Of a DNA stretch of 16,600 nucleotides, positions 1-7,160 are shown piece after piece (within the stretch, counting starts at the first letter, position 1; each line of letters starts with the position of its first letter). The position numbers were made by a program, and so were the translations under genes. The stretch is from Loktanella sp. (GTDB lineage: Bacteria > Pseudomonadota > Alphaproteobacteria > Rhodobacterales > Rhodobacteraceae). The notes below the pieces were generated by a model. That model did not search any database, had not been told where the DNA came from, and saw only the letters and a program-made list of their open reading frames with translations. The stretch lies in NCBI GenBank assembly GCA_003551805.1, contig PUNR01000308.1:1-16600 (forward strand), read 5' to 3'.

Positions 1-554
1 CCATAGGCAAGGATCACCTCGTCGATGAACCCGACCGCCACACGCAGGAAGGCGCGCAGGATCGTGACAAGCTGGCGGATACCCGGGATCGGTAGCAGCG
101 TGAACACGCCGCGGATCAATCCGGTGATTGCCCGCAGCACACCCTTGATCAGCTGATCAATGGCGAAAAGCACGCTGGCTTCGCTGAAACGGTCGCGCAC
201 CATGGCCTGTGCATGGCCGATCTGACTGCGGCCTGCGGGCATCGGGCGGTTGTCGATCAATTCGACCATGACGGCGATATGTCCGGCCTTGACCATGTAA
301 AGTATGTATTCGCGCAGCCAATACATGACGATTGCAACAATCCCGAACCCCGCCAGCCCGCCAAAGAACGTGGCCGAGGCGCGAAACCCGTCATCACCCA
401 GCGCGCCAATACCCCAGCCGATGCCCGCCCCCGTGCCGGTGACCAGCACATAAGCCAGTGCCGCACCGAAATAGACGGCCATGCGCAATAGAATAAAGGG
501 CAGGGTCTGCATCATCAGGCCAAGGCCGCGCCGAAAGGAAAAATCCCACATCAT
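1..554 (-). CDS. Membrane protein of unknown function, C-terminus beyond left edge
   Basis: An open frame runs from an ATG at 554 to the left edge without a stop (184 residues visible). The start (MMWDFSFRRG) follows a purine-rich AAGAAAG. Two hydrophobic segments are visible, at roughly residues 17-42 and 62-80, with many Gly and Ala residues. After them comes a more polar part (AGHIAVMVELIDNRP) and then amphipathic hydrophobic stretches (VLFAIDQLIKGVLRAITGLI) that suggest further membrane-associated helices. I do not recognise the family and assign no function. The alternative ATG at 558 is in another frame. The gene points the same way as the two-component operon, 115 nt downstream of it, so it may be cotranscribed or have its own promoter in that gap. 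Confident as a coding region, with function unknown. Confidence 0.7.
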   Translation of the reverse strand, partial: MMWDFSFRRGLGLMMQTLPFILLRMAVYFGAALAYVLVTGTGAGIGWGIGALGDDGFRASATFFGGLAGFGIVAIVMYWLREYILYMVKAGHIAVMVELIDNRPMPAGRSQIGHAQAMVRDRFSEASVLFAIDQLIKGVLRAITGLIRGVFTLLPIPGIRQLVTILRAFLRVAVGFIDEVILAY

Positions 555-629
555 CCATATCTTTCTTGTCGGGTGGACGCGCAGACCATGCGCCTGCTGC
601 ATCCGTTTGCGTGATTTACGTGGATGATA

Positions 630-652
630 GGGCGTGGCCCCCGGCCTTGCCC
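630..652 (-). terminator. Weak GC-rich hairpin after the response-regulator gene
   Basis: A symmetric stem lies 17 nt beyond the response-regulator stop: GGGC, two mismatched bases, GGCC, a 3-nt loop, GGCC, two mismatched bases, GCCC. It could end the kinase/regulator transcript. There is no T-run after it on the minus strand, so an intrinsic terminator is only a possibility. Confidence 0.3.
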
Positions 653-669
653 CGTCTGAACAGAGGGGA

Positions 670-1623
670 TCAGCCCTTATCGCGCAAAGGCAGCGACAAC
701 ATCAGCGCCACCAGATCGGCCTGCCGGTGGGTGCCGGTCTTGGCAAAGGCGTTGCGCAGGTGAAAGGCGACGGTTGTCGCGGCAATGCCCAGTTCCTGCG
801 CGATCTGGTCGGGCCGCAGACCTGACGCCAGATGCCGCGCGACGCGGGCTTCGGTCGGGGTCAGGTCGAACAGGGTATGCAGCGCTTGTGCGGACAGCAG
901 GCCCTGCGCGGTCTGCCCCGTCAGAAATACCATCACCATCGCAGGTGTGCCCGCCACCGGATCGGGCGGGCAGGCGTGAAGCTGGGCAATGCATCCTGTG
1001 GTGTCGTCCAGCAGCAGGGAAATGCTGTCTTCATCGCCTGCAAGGGCGCGGGCACCCAGACGGCGCACCGGTTCGGTCAGGGATCTGGCGACGGGTGTGT
1101 CATGATCCGACAGGATACGATCTGCGGCGGCGTTGGCGCTGGATAACGTGCCATCCGGTGTGAACAACACAACACCCACGCTAAGCCGATCCAGCAGATG
1201 CCGCCCGATACCCGCAGCCTGCGTGATGCTTGCGCGGGCCTGCGTGCTTTGGCGCAGGCGGGCCTCGATCGTGGATAGCAACAGGTCGAAATTGATCGGC
1301 TTGGTCAGGTAATCATCCGCGCCCGCGCGTTTGCCCCGGATAATGGCATCCGTCATCGACAGGGCCGACAGGAACACCAGCGGCACATGCGCCAGATGCG
1401 GATGGTCGCGGCGCATACGGGCCAGCACGTCGAAACCGTCCAGCCCGGGCATCATGATGTCGCACAATACCAGATCGGGGGTGCAGGTCGCCAACTGATG
1501 CAACAGTGCCGTGCCGTCCGGCGCTTGTGCCACGCGGTAGCCTGCTGCGAGCAGTTCGTCGCAGATATCGCGCAAAAGCTGCGGTTCATCTTCGGCGCAA
1601 AGGATCAGGGGCGGTATGGTCAT
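670..1623 (-). CDS. Two-component response regulator, receiver plus LuxR-type HTH
   Basis: This is a 317-residue response regulator. The receiver domain spans about residues 5-125, with acidic residues E11/D12, phosphoacceptor D55 (LCDIMMPGLDG), switch Ser87 and Lys108 (LTKP). Residues about 140-245 form an extra middle segment that reads like a small PAS-type domain (LSVGVVLFTPDGTLSSANAA). The C-terminal LuxR/FixJ helix-turn-helix covers 252-312 (LTPTEARVARHLASG, then IAATTVAFHLRNAFAKTGTHRQADLV). The start at 1623 was chosen because it lies 7 nt after the kinase stop; the frame is open further upstream, but that stretch is kinase coding sequence. It almost certainly receives phosphate from the adjacent kinase and regulates transcription. 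Its targets cannot be seen from the sequence. Confidence 0.88.
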   Translation of the reverse strand: MTIPPLILCAEDEPQLLRDICDELLAAGYRVAQAPDGTALLHQLATCTPDLVLCDIMMPGLDGFDVLARMRRDHPHLAHVPLVFLSALSMTDAIIRGKRAGADDYLTKPINFDLLLSTIEARLRQSTQARASITQAAGIGRHLLDRLSVGVVLFTPDGTLSSANAAADRILSDHDTPVARSLTEPVRRLGARALAGDEDSISLLLDDTTGCIAQLHACPPDPVAGTPAMVMVFLTGQTAQGLLSAQALHTLFDLTPTEARVARHLASGLRPDQIAQELGIAATTVAFHLRNAFAKTGTHRQADLVALMLSLPLRDKG

Positions 1624-1630
1624 TGCAGGT

Positions 1631-2965
1631 TCATGCGCGCGGTAGCCATAGCGTAAAGACAGACCCTTTGCCCTGCCACGTCCTGAAACCGATCCGGCCG
1701 CCTTGCAATTCGGCCAAAGAACGGGCCAGCGCCAGACCCAGCCCTGCGCCTTCCTTGTTGGTTTTGCCGCGATAATAGCGGCTGAAAAGATGTGGCTGGT
1801 CGGCAGGGTCAATCCCCGGCCCCTGATCGGTCACAGCGCAGGCGACTTCCTTGCCCTGCGCAAAGACCCGCAATTCCACGGCACGATCCGGCGGGCTGAA
1901 CTTGATTGCGTTTGACACAAGGTTTTCCAGCACGTGACTGACCAGATGCAGATCGCCCATGGCAGTCACCGGACCATCGGCACAAGACAGGCGCAAGGCG
2001 CGGTCGGGGTGGTTGGCCTGCGCCTCGGTCAGGATGGCGCGGGCTGCGTCCTGCATCGACAGCGGCGCAAAATCCGCCTCAAGCTGGGCATTATCCAGCC
2101 GCGCCAGCAACAGCACGGTATCGCTCAGCCGTGTCAGCCGCCCGATCGCTTCGGTCACGATAGCGCGCCGCGCCAGTACATCCTGCGCTGTCACATCATC
2201 GCCTTGGCGCACCAGCCGGTGCATCGCGCTGTCGATCAAGCTAAGCGGGGTGCGTAGTTGATGCGAAACGATGGCCGCAAAATCGCGGTACATCAGCGCG
2301 ACATCGCGTTCCTGTTCCAGCATCTTGGTCGTGCGCAGGGTCTGCAATGCGGCCAGATGCAACTGGCGTTGTTTCCAAAGCAACAGCCCTGAAACCGCCA
2401 AAGCCGCGACAAAGGCGGCGACCACGGCCAGAATGATCAATTGCTGCGTGCTGCGATAAGCATCCAGCCGCGCTGCCGCCCTGTCCCAATCGGTAATCAT
2501 CACGTCATTGGCGATGCGGTTGATCTGCGGATGCAGCGCGTCAGTCAGCGCAAACAGCGCGTCATGTTGTTGGTCATTATGGCCGTTAACCATAGGGTCC
2601 AGCGCCAGCAGGGCGTTTGTCATATCCTCGACCGTCGCAAGATGCCCGATGTCGGCCAGATAGCGCGCCTGCGGTCCGCGCCGCAAAAGGTTCAACCGGG
2701 AAATGGTCAGATCAAACCTTTGCGCGATCCGGTCAGGGTTCCGGTCGGGCAAGGCGGTGGCATGACCAAGCGCGTGTAGTTCCATCTGGGTCTGACTGAC
2801 GACCCACAGCATATTCTGCGTCACCGCGATACGCATATCGCGTTCGAGGCTGGATGATTTGGCAAAGGCAAACACCAAAGAGCCGAGAAAAACGATGATG
2901 ACAGGCAGAAAAGGCGCGTAAAGGGACCAGTTCGGACCAGATAGCTTGGCTGCGGGCGCAGTCAT
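1631..2965 (-). CDS. Membrane sensor histidine kinase
   Basis: This is a 444-residue inner-membrane kinase. A first transmembrane helix at about 17-36 is followed by a helical periplasmic region of about 138 residues. The second membrane helix lies at about 175-197 (LIILAVVAAFVAALAVSGLLL), with a short coiled-coil linker and no HAMP domain that I can recognise. The dimerisation/phosphoacceptor box is SHQLRTP with His235. The ATPase domain has its N box near 347-352 (ENLVSN), a G1 box at 380-385 (DQGPGI) and a G2 box near 407-412 (GAGLGL). The start was set at the ATG that overlaps the stop of the upstream exported-protein gene (ATGA at 2965-2962) rather than the ATG at 2998. The response-regulator gene follows after 7 nt. 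This gene order suggests the exported protein supplies or modulates the signal. The ligand is unknown. Confidence 0.9.
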   Translation of the reverse strand: MTAPAAKLSGPNWSLYAPFLPVIIVFLGSLVFAFAKSSSLERDMRIAVTQNMLWVVSQTQMELHALGHATALPDRNPDRIAQRFDLTISRLNLLRRGPQARYLADIGHLATVEDMTNALLALDPMVNGHNDQQHDALFALTDALHPQINRIANDVMITDWDRAAARLDAYRSTQQLIILAVVAAFVAALAVSGLLLWKQRQLHLAALQTLRTTKMLEQERDVALMYRDFAAIVSHQLRTPLSLIDSAMHRLVRQGDDVTAQDVLARRAIVTEAIGRLTRLSDTVLLLARLDNAQLEADFAPLSMQDAARAILTEAQANHPDRALRLSCADGPVTAMGDLHLVSHVLENLVSNAIKFSPPDRAVELRVFAQGKEVACAVTDQGPGIDPADQPHLFSRYYRGKTNKEGAGLGLALARSLAELQGGRIGFRTWQGKGSVFTLWLPRA

Positions 2966-3423
2966 TGCACCTGAAGCGACACCAACTGCCACACCCAACG
3001 GGTATCATAGCGGATATCTTGCAATTCGGGGTGATCGTCGCGGGGATAGACGATCCAGATCGGGCCTTTGTCGCGCGGGCTAAGCGTTTCACCATCCATC
3101 GACAAGGCACCTATCACATCGTAACGCGCGAAATCCGTGACCGGTATTTCCACCTGATAATCGTTGAGTGCAGTGGCCACGACGACGGCATCATCCGGCA
3201 GATCGTCGCCAAGCAGGGCGCGGATCAAAAAGCCGTCAAACGCGACAACACCGTCGGTGACGCTGGTCGTCGTGGCGACGCGGTGCTGGGGCAGGGCCAT
3301 CAGGTCATCATGGCTATAGGTGGTTGCGGAATCCGCACCCGAAACCGTCAGGATCGCGTCTTGGGCGGCAACCGCACCCGCAGACAAAGCGAAAACAGCG
3401 GCCAGAAATGGCGTCGTGTTCAT
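2962..3423 (-). CDS. Exported molybdopterin-oxidoreductase-like domain protein lacking cysteine
   Basis: This is a small exported protein of 153 residues from this start. An N-terminal signal peptide (MNTTPFLAAVFALSAGAVAA) has a likely cleavage after AVAA. The mature part resembles the sulfite-oxidase-type molybdopterin-binding fold: an ILTVSG strand, DLMALPQH, a VTDGVVAFDGFLIRALL block and a C-terminal RYDTRWVWQL. Mo enzymes of this type ligate the metal through a cysteine, and this protein has none. A catalytic role is therefore doubtful, and ligand binding is my inference. It leads the operon and overlaps the kinase gene by 4 nt, so a periplasmic sensing partner fits well. The start is uncertain: ATGs at 3459 and 3435 are in frame, but the candidate -10 box ends near 3442, which favours 3423. 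Confidence 0.72.
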   Translation of the reverse strand: MNTTPFLAAVFALSAGAVAAQDAILTVSGADSATTYSHDDLMALPQHRVATTTSVTDGVVAFDGFLIRALLGDDLPDDAVVVATALNDYQVEIPVTDFARYDVIGALSMDGETLSPRDKGPIWIVYPRDDHPELQDIRYDTRWVWQLVSLQVQ

Positions 3424-3441
3424 TGCTAAACTCATGATTGT

Positions 3442-3470
3442 AGCAAAACCGTCGTGCAAGCCTGTGTCAA
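3442..3470 (-). promoter_or_regulatory. Candidate promoter of the exported-protein/kinase/regulator operon
   Basis: On the minus strand, TTGACA (3470-3465) is followed after 17 nt by TTTGCT (3447-3442). The -35 is a perfect consensus match and the -10 is weak. The position just before the operon is right. A start near 3435 would leave only a short leader. Confidence 0.35.
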
Positions 3471-3665
3471 CCTGTCGCCTGACAGACGGGGTGATTGTGT
3501 CATTTCGATTTCAGCTTCAGCTGATCGCACTGTTTTGCCTTCGCCAGCCCGGACAGCAAAGCGTGGCGCTGGTGAACAAATGCGGGGTGAACGGGGCCAA
3601 GTTCTAAGTCGGCGTCACCGGATTTGTTGTAACCCTGTTCTGAATGGCTCTTGTAAGGTTAAAAG

Positions 3666-3696
3666 GCGCATAATTCGTTTTATGTAATCTATGCGC
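3666..3696. repeat. Inverted repeat GCGCATA-N17-TATGCGC
   Basis: Seven-base arms match perfectly: GCGCATA at 3666-3672 and TATGCGC at 3690-3696, around a 17-nt AT-rich spacer. It could be a regulator-binding dyad or a hairpin. No adjacent gene explains it. Confidence 0.45.
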
Positions 3697-3726
3697 GATT
3701 TCTGGTGATAGCCCGCGAAACCAGCT

Positions 3727-3740
3727 TTGTTCATGAACAA
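3727..3740. repeat. Perfect 14-bp palindrome TTGTTCATGAACAA
   Basis: The sequence reads identically on both strands with no spacer. It lies 84 nt beyond the 3' end of the hydrolase gene, in a region without recognised genes. It resembles an operator-like site, but no regulator can be assigned. Confidence 0.5.
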
Positions 3741-3823
3741 GGTCGCCCCGGCTGTTGAAAGCCAGGGCCGCGTGGTGCGTTGATCAGCGATGCGGCGTAG
3801 CGCAACATTCCCGCTAATGACTG

Positions 3824-4684
3824 TCAGGTGGCGTAGCGTTTGACCTTTTGTGTCTGGACACCAAGCCCGTCGATGCCAAGGCGCACGACTTCTCCGCCTT
3901 CCAGATAGCGTTGCGGCTTTAGCCCCATACCGACGCCCGGCGGCGTACCTGTCGAAATGATATCGCCCGGTTGCAAGCTCATGAACTGCGAACAATAGGC
4001 AATCAGATGCGGCACCTTGTAAACCATGGTCGCAGTGCTGCCGTCCTGATACCGCTTGCCGTCAACCTCTAGCCACAGGCCCAGTGCATCATGATCGGCA
4101 ACTTCATCCGATGTGACCAGCCACGGACCCAGAGGGCCGAAAGTATCGCAGCCTTTGCCCTTGTCCCAAGTGCCGGCACGTTCGATCTGGTATTCACGTT
4201 CGGACACATCATTGATGACGCAAAAACCGGCGACGTGGTTCATCGCATCGGCCTCTTCGATATAGGCACCGCCCTGACCGATCACGACGCCGAGTTCGAC
4301 TTCCCAATCGGTTTTTTTTGATCCGCGCGGGATGATGATATCGTCGTCAGGGCCGGATATTGCAGATGTCCATTTGTTGAAAATGACCGGCTCGGGCGGC
4401 ACATCAAGACCGCTTTCTGCCGCGTGATCCGCATAGTTCAGGCCGATGCAGATGAATTTTCCAACCTGCCCCACGCATGGCCCAAGGCGCAGATCATCCT
4501 GAGGGCTGCCTTCGACAAGCGGCAGGCTGTCCAGATCAAGGGATTTGATCCGCGCAATCGTTTCCGGCAGCAGCGCCGCGCCCGCAATATCGGCCACATG
4601 CGCGGACAGATCACGCACACGGCCATTCTGGTCCAAACATCCGGGTTTTTCCTGACCGCGCGGGCCGTATCGCAAGAGTTTCAT
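3824..4684 (-). CDS. FAH-family hydrolase, probable 2,4-diketo-3-deoxy-L-fuconate hydrolase
   Basis: This 286-residue cytoplasmic enzyme belongs to the fumarylacetoacetate hydrolase family. In the oxidative L-fucose route such an enzyme cleaves 2,4-diketo-3-deoxy-L-fuconate to pyruvate and lactate. Visible family signatures are FICIGLNYADHAAE (77-90), DWEVELGVVIG with candidate metal ligands E128 and E130, VINDVSERE with D159, TWDKGKGCDTFGPLGPW (172-188) and ISTGTPPGVGMG (243-254). The start at 4684 (MKLLRYG) was preferred over the frame opening at 4780, because family members begin at this point and a GGAAAG lies upstream. It is the last gene of the minus-strand operon, 114 nt after the SDR gene. 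Automatic annotation may call it ureidoglycolate lyase; the neighbours argue for the sugar-acid role. Confidence 0.87.
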   Translation of the reverse strand: MKLLRYGPRGQEKPGCLDQNGRVRDLSAHVADIAGAALLPETIARIKSLDLDSLPLVEGSPQDDLRLGPCVGQVGKFICIGLNYADHAAESGLDVPPEPVIFNKWTSAISGPDDDIIIPRGSKKTDWEVELGVVIGQGGAYIEEADAMNHVAGFCVINDVSEREYQIERAGTWDKGKGCDTFGPLGPWLVTSDEVADHDALGLWLEVDGKRYQDGSTATMVYKVPHLIAYCSQFMSLQPGDIISTGTPPGVGMGLKPQRYLEGGEVVRLGIDGLGVQTQKVKRYAT

Positions 4685-4798
4685 TTGCTGTCTGCTTTCC
4701 GTATGTGTTGCGACGCGCCCCAAAGCCGCGTCTTTGTTTCGTTTCAGTGTCAGTAAACCGGCTGCACGGCTTTGCCGCAAGACCGGACCCGACCGCCA

Positions 4799-5545
4799 TC
4801 AGATCGTGACGCCACCATCCACCAGCACCGCCTGCCCTGTTACAAAACGGCTGCCGTCTGACAAAAGATACACGACCGTTGGCGTCAGGTCGTCGACATT
4901 TGCCAAGCGGCCCATCGGTTGGCGCGCGATGAAATCCCTTTCGGCCTGAACAGGGTCTGCCGCTGCCGCAATCCGTCCGCGCAGCGATGGCGTGTCCACA
5001 GTGCCGGGGCACAGCGCATTGCAGCGCAGGTTGCGGGTGACGAAATCGGCGGCAATCGCCTTGGTCAGCCCGATCACAGCGGCCTTGGTCGCGCCATATG
5101 CAGTGCGGTTTGGGAACCCCTTTACCGATGACGCCATCGAGGACATGTTCAGGATCGCCGCACTGCCGGTTTTATCCGCTTGCCGCAGCAGGCCCGGTAC
5201 AAAAGCGCGGCACATCCGCACCATAGCCGTGACATTCAGATCAAGCGCAAAGGCCCAGTCATCATCGGTCAGGTCCAGAACCGACCCGTGATGCACCACG
5301 CCTGCGCAATTGAACAACCCGTCAAGGTCCGGCAGATCAGCGGCCAGCGCGCCAATCGCGCCTGCATCCGTGACATCCAACTGGCGTGTTTCGATGTTGC
5401 GATCATCGCGCAGCCTCGCCAGCAGATCGGCGTTCACATCCGTCGCTATCACCCGCGCGCCGGCCTGCGCACAGGCACGCGCACTGGCAGCCCCGATCCC
5501 CTGACCCGCTGCCGTTATCAAAATTGTCTTGCCGTCCAGCAACAT
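4799..5545 (-). CDS. SDR oxidoreductase, probable 2-keto-3-deoxy-L-fuconate dehydrogenase
   Basis: This 248-residue classical short-chain dehydrogenase probably oxidises C4 of 2-keto-3-deoxy-L-fuconate with NAD. It has the nucleotide-binding TAAGQGIG (11-18), an Asp36-containing strand (VIATD) expected to favour NAD, NCAG (79-82), LNV with N104, the NMSSMASSVKG segment (133-143) and catalytic Y150 and K154. From memory, the blocks VHHGSVLD, MSSMASSVKG, NRTAY and CPGTVDTPSLRGRI closely match the subgroup that holds human BDH2 and the Xanthomonas 2-keto-3-deoxy-L-fuconate dehydrogenase. The start codon directly follows the TAG of the dehydratase gene, with no gap, so translation is probably coupled. 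Acting between that dehydratase and the FAH hydrolase, it fits the fucose route well. Confidence 0.9.
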   Translation of the reverse strand: MLLDGKTILITAAGQGIGAASARACAQAGARVIATDVNADLLARLRDDRNIETRQLDVTDAGAIGALAADLPDLDGLFNCAGVVHHGSVLDLTDDDWAFALDLNVTAMVRMCRAFVPGLLRQADKTGSAAILNMSSMASSVKGFPNRTAYGATKAAVIGLTKAIAADFVTRNLRCNALCPGTVDTPSLRGRIAAAADPVQAERDFIARQPMGRLANVDDLTPTVVYLLSDGSRFVTGQAVLVDGGVTI

Positions 5546-7060
5546 CTACATCACCGCCCCGATCTGCCACGGCACAAATTCCACGCCGCCGAAACCCAGT
5601 TGTTCGCTTTTGGTCTGTTCGCCGGATGCGACCCGGATCAACACCTCGAAGATATCACGGCCCTTATCGTCAAGGCTGACACCATCGGTGATGATGTCGC
5701 CGCAATTGATATCCATGTCTTCTGACATGCGGTGATACATTTCTGAATTGGTTGCCAGCTTGATGCAGGGTGTGGGCATATAGCCTGACACCGACCCGCG
5801 CCCGGTGGTAAAGGCGATCAGGTTCGCCCCCGATGCGATCTGGCCCGTGACGGAACAAGGGTCAAAACCGGGACTATCCATAAAGACAAAACCCTTGGTG
5901 CCGATCTGTTCACCGAAAAGGTACACGCCTTCCAACGGAGCCGCACCGCTTTTGGCAACAGCCCCCAGCGATTTTTCAAGGATCGTCGTCAACCCGCCGC
6001 GTTTGTTGCCGGGGCTGGGGTTGTTGTCCATCTCGCCCTGATTGCGGGCGGTGTAATCTTCCCACCACTGGATGCGGTCGATCAGCTTTCGGCCCACATC
6101 TTTGGTCACGGCACGGCGGGTCAGCAGATGTTCGGCGCCATAAATCTCGGATGTCTCGGACAGGATGGTTGTGCCGCCATGCTGCACCAGCAGGTCCGAC
6201 GCCTTGCCCAAGGCAGGGTTGGCCGTGATCCCGGAATAGCCGTCAGACCCGCCACATTGCATCCCCAGCGTCAGATGCGACACCGGCGCAGGTTGGCGGG
6301 TCGCCTTGTTGGCAAGTTCCGCAATCCCGCGCAATTCGGCCAGACCCTTTTCGATTGTCTTGCGTGTGCCGCCTTCTTGCTGGATCGTCATATACCGCAG
6401 CGCGCCATCCGCGCGGATCGGGCGGCCACCGACAAGGGCCGAAACCTGCATCACCTCGCAGCCCAGCCCGATCAGCAGGATACCCCCGAAATTCGGGTGC
6501 TGCGCATAGCCCGACAGCGTCCGCATCAAGGTGGCATAGCCTTCGTTGTCGCTTGCCATACCGCAGCCGGTGCCGTGGGTGATCGGCACGATTCCGTCGA
6601 TATTGGAAAATGCGTCCAGCAGGCCGGACTTTTCAGCCGCTTCGGCAATGAATTTCGCGACGGAACCCGAACAATTGACCGATGTCAGAATACCCAGATA
6701 ATTCCGCGTGCCGACACGCCCGTCCGCACGGTGATAGCCGTTGAATGTCCGCGTGTGTGTGGCGGGGGCCAGCGGCACGGCCTGACTGGCATAAGCATAA
6801 TCCTGCGCGTGATCCCCCATACCAAGGTTCTGGACATGCACATGTTCGCCCAAAGCAATCTCTTGTCTGGCTTGCCCGATGATCTGGCCATAGCGCAGCA
6901 CATTGGCACCCGCAGCAATTGGCGCCACCGCTATCTTGTGCCCCTGTTTGACCGATTGCAGCACTCGCAAACCCGACGCAGAATCAACCTCATCCGCCGC
7001 GATATCGGCCAGCGCAATGGCCACGTTGTCTTGTGGGTGCAGATGGATCAGACGGGTCAT
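5546..7060 (-). CDS. UxaA-family dehydratase, probable L-fuconate (or altronate/galactonate) dehydratase
   Basis: This 504-residue protein has the full length of UxaA-type altronate dehydratases. It has an N-terminal SAF domain (about 1-90, ending in GEHVHVQNLGMGDHAQDY) and a large catalytic domain. Conserved cysteines are C130 (VNCSGS), C166 (GTGCGM), C201 (GLGCEVMQ) and C269 (MQCGGSDGYSGITANP). The start at 7060 is set by a strong AGAGGAGAG at 7075-7067; an upstream ATG at 7081 lacks such a site. It heads the operon and touches the SDR gene. No enolase-superfamily fuconate dehydratase is present in the window, so this enzyme probably does that step. A UxaA homologue occupies the same place in the Campylobacter jejuni fucose island. 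The family is certain; the substrate is inferred. Confidence 0.88.
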   Translation of the reverse strand: MTRLIHLHPQDNVAIALADIAADEVDSASGLRVLQSVKQGHKIAVAPIAAGANVLRYGQIIGQARQEIALGEHVHVQNLGMGDHAQDYAYASQAVPLAPATHTRTFNGYHRADGRVGTRNYLGILTSVNCSGSVAKFIAEAAEKSGLLDAFSNIDGIVPITHGTGCGMASDNEGYATLMRTLSGYAQHPNFGGILLIGLGCEVMQVSALVGGRPIRADGALRYMTIQQEGGTRKTIEKGLAELRGIAELANKATRQPAPVSHLTLGMQCGGSDGYSGITANPALGKASDLLVQHGGTTILSETSEIYGAEHLLTRRAVTKDVGRKLIDRIQWWEDYTARNQGEMDNNPSPGNKRGGLTTILEKSLGAVAKSGAAPLEGVYLFGEQIGTKGFVFMDSPGFDPCSVTGQIASGANLIAFTTGRGSVSGYMPTPCIKLATNSEMYHRMSEDMDINCGDIITDGVSLDDKGRDIFEVLIRVASGEQTKSEQLGFGGVEFVPWQIGAVM

Positions 7061-7104
7061 CAATCGCTCTCCTCTGGTCAATATATGACCTTGTGTTACG
7101 TTAA

Positions 7105-7140
7105 ACGCTAGCTTGACTAAACACAGGTGTCAACTAACAT
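7105..7140. promoter_or_regulatory. Overlapping divergent promoters with shared inverted repeat
   Basis: Plus strand: TTGACT (7113-7118), 16-nt spacer, TAACAT (7135-7140), leading to the GntR gene. Minus strand: TTGACA (7133-7128), 17-nt spacer, TAGCGT (7110-7105), leading to the dehydratase operon. The two -35 boxes form an inverted repeat TTGAC-N11-GTCAA (7113-7133), with an inner ACAC-AG-GTGT (7121-7130). One bound regulator could cover both promoters, and the adjacent GntR protein is the obvious candidate. Confidence 0.5.
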
Positions 7141-7160
7141 GCCAGTTGAAGGAGCAACCG

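Larger units (their letters stand above)
3471..3823. other. Intergenic stretch without a recognisable gene
   Basis: Short frames exist here, but none has a plausible start site, recognisable protein features or a match to a family I know. The stretch separates the two-component operon from the sugar-acid operon. It contains the two inverted repeats listed separately and is locally AT-rich around 3650-3690. No tRNA, transposase or convincing terminator was seen. It may be a remnant of an older gene or insertion, or may hold an unannotated RNA. Confidence 0.5.

Noticed and set aside
1624..1812. 63-codon N-terminal extension of the response regulator
   Set aside because: It lies wholly within the kinase coding region, and the receiver domain begins naturally at the ATG at 1623.
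3652..3720. Possible promoter in the gene-free gap
   Set aside because: TTGTAA and CATAAT are only 12 nt apart and no gene follows on that strand.
3615..3995. Minus-strand frame with a transposase-like feel (MNKAGFAGYHQKSRIDYIKRI)
   Set aside because: Half of it overlaps the FAH hydrolase out of frame. I cannot match the rest to any insertion-sequence family, and no terminal repeats were found.
6128..7111. 327-codon open frame on the plus strand opposite the UxaA-like gene
   Set aside because: It is antisense to a clearly conserved enzyme, its composition is unlike a real protein (rich in Arg, His and Gln), and it has no convincing ribosome-binding site.
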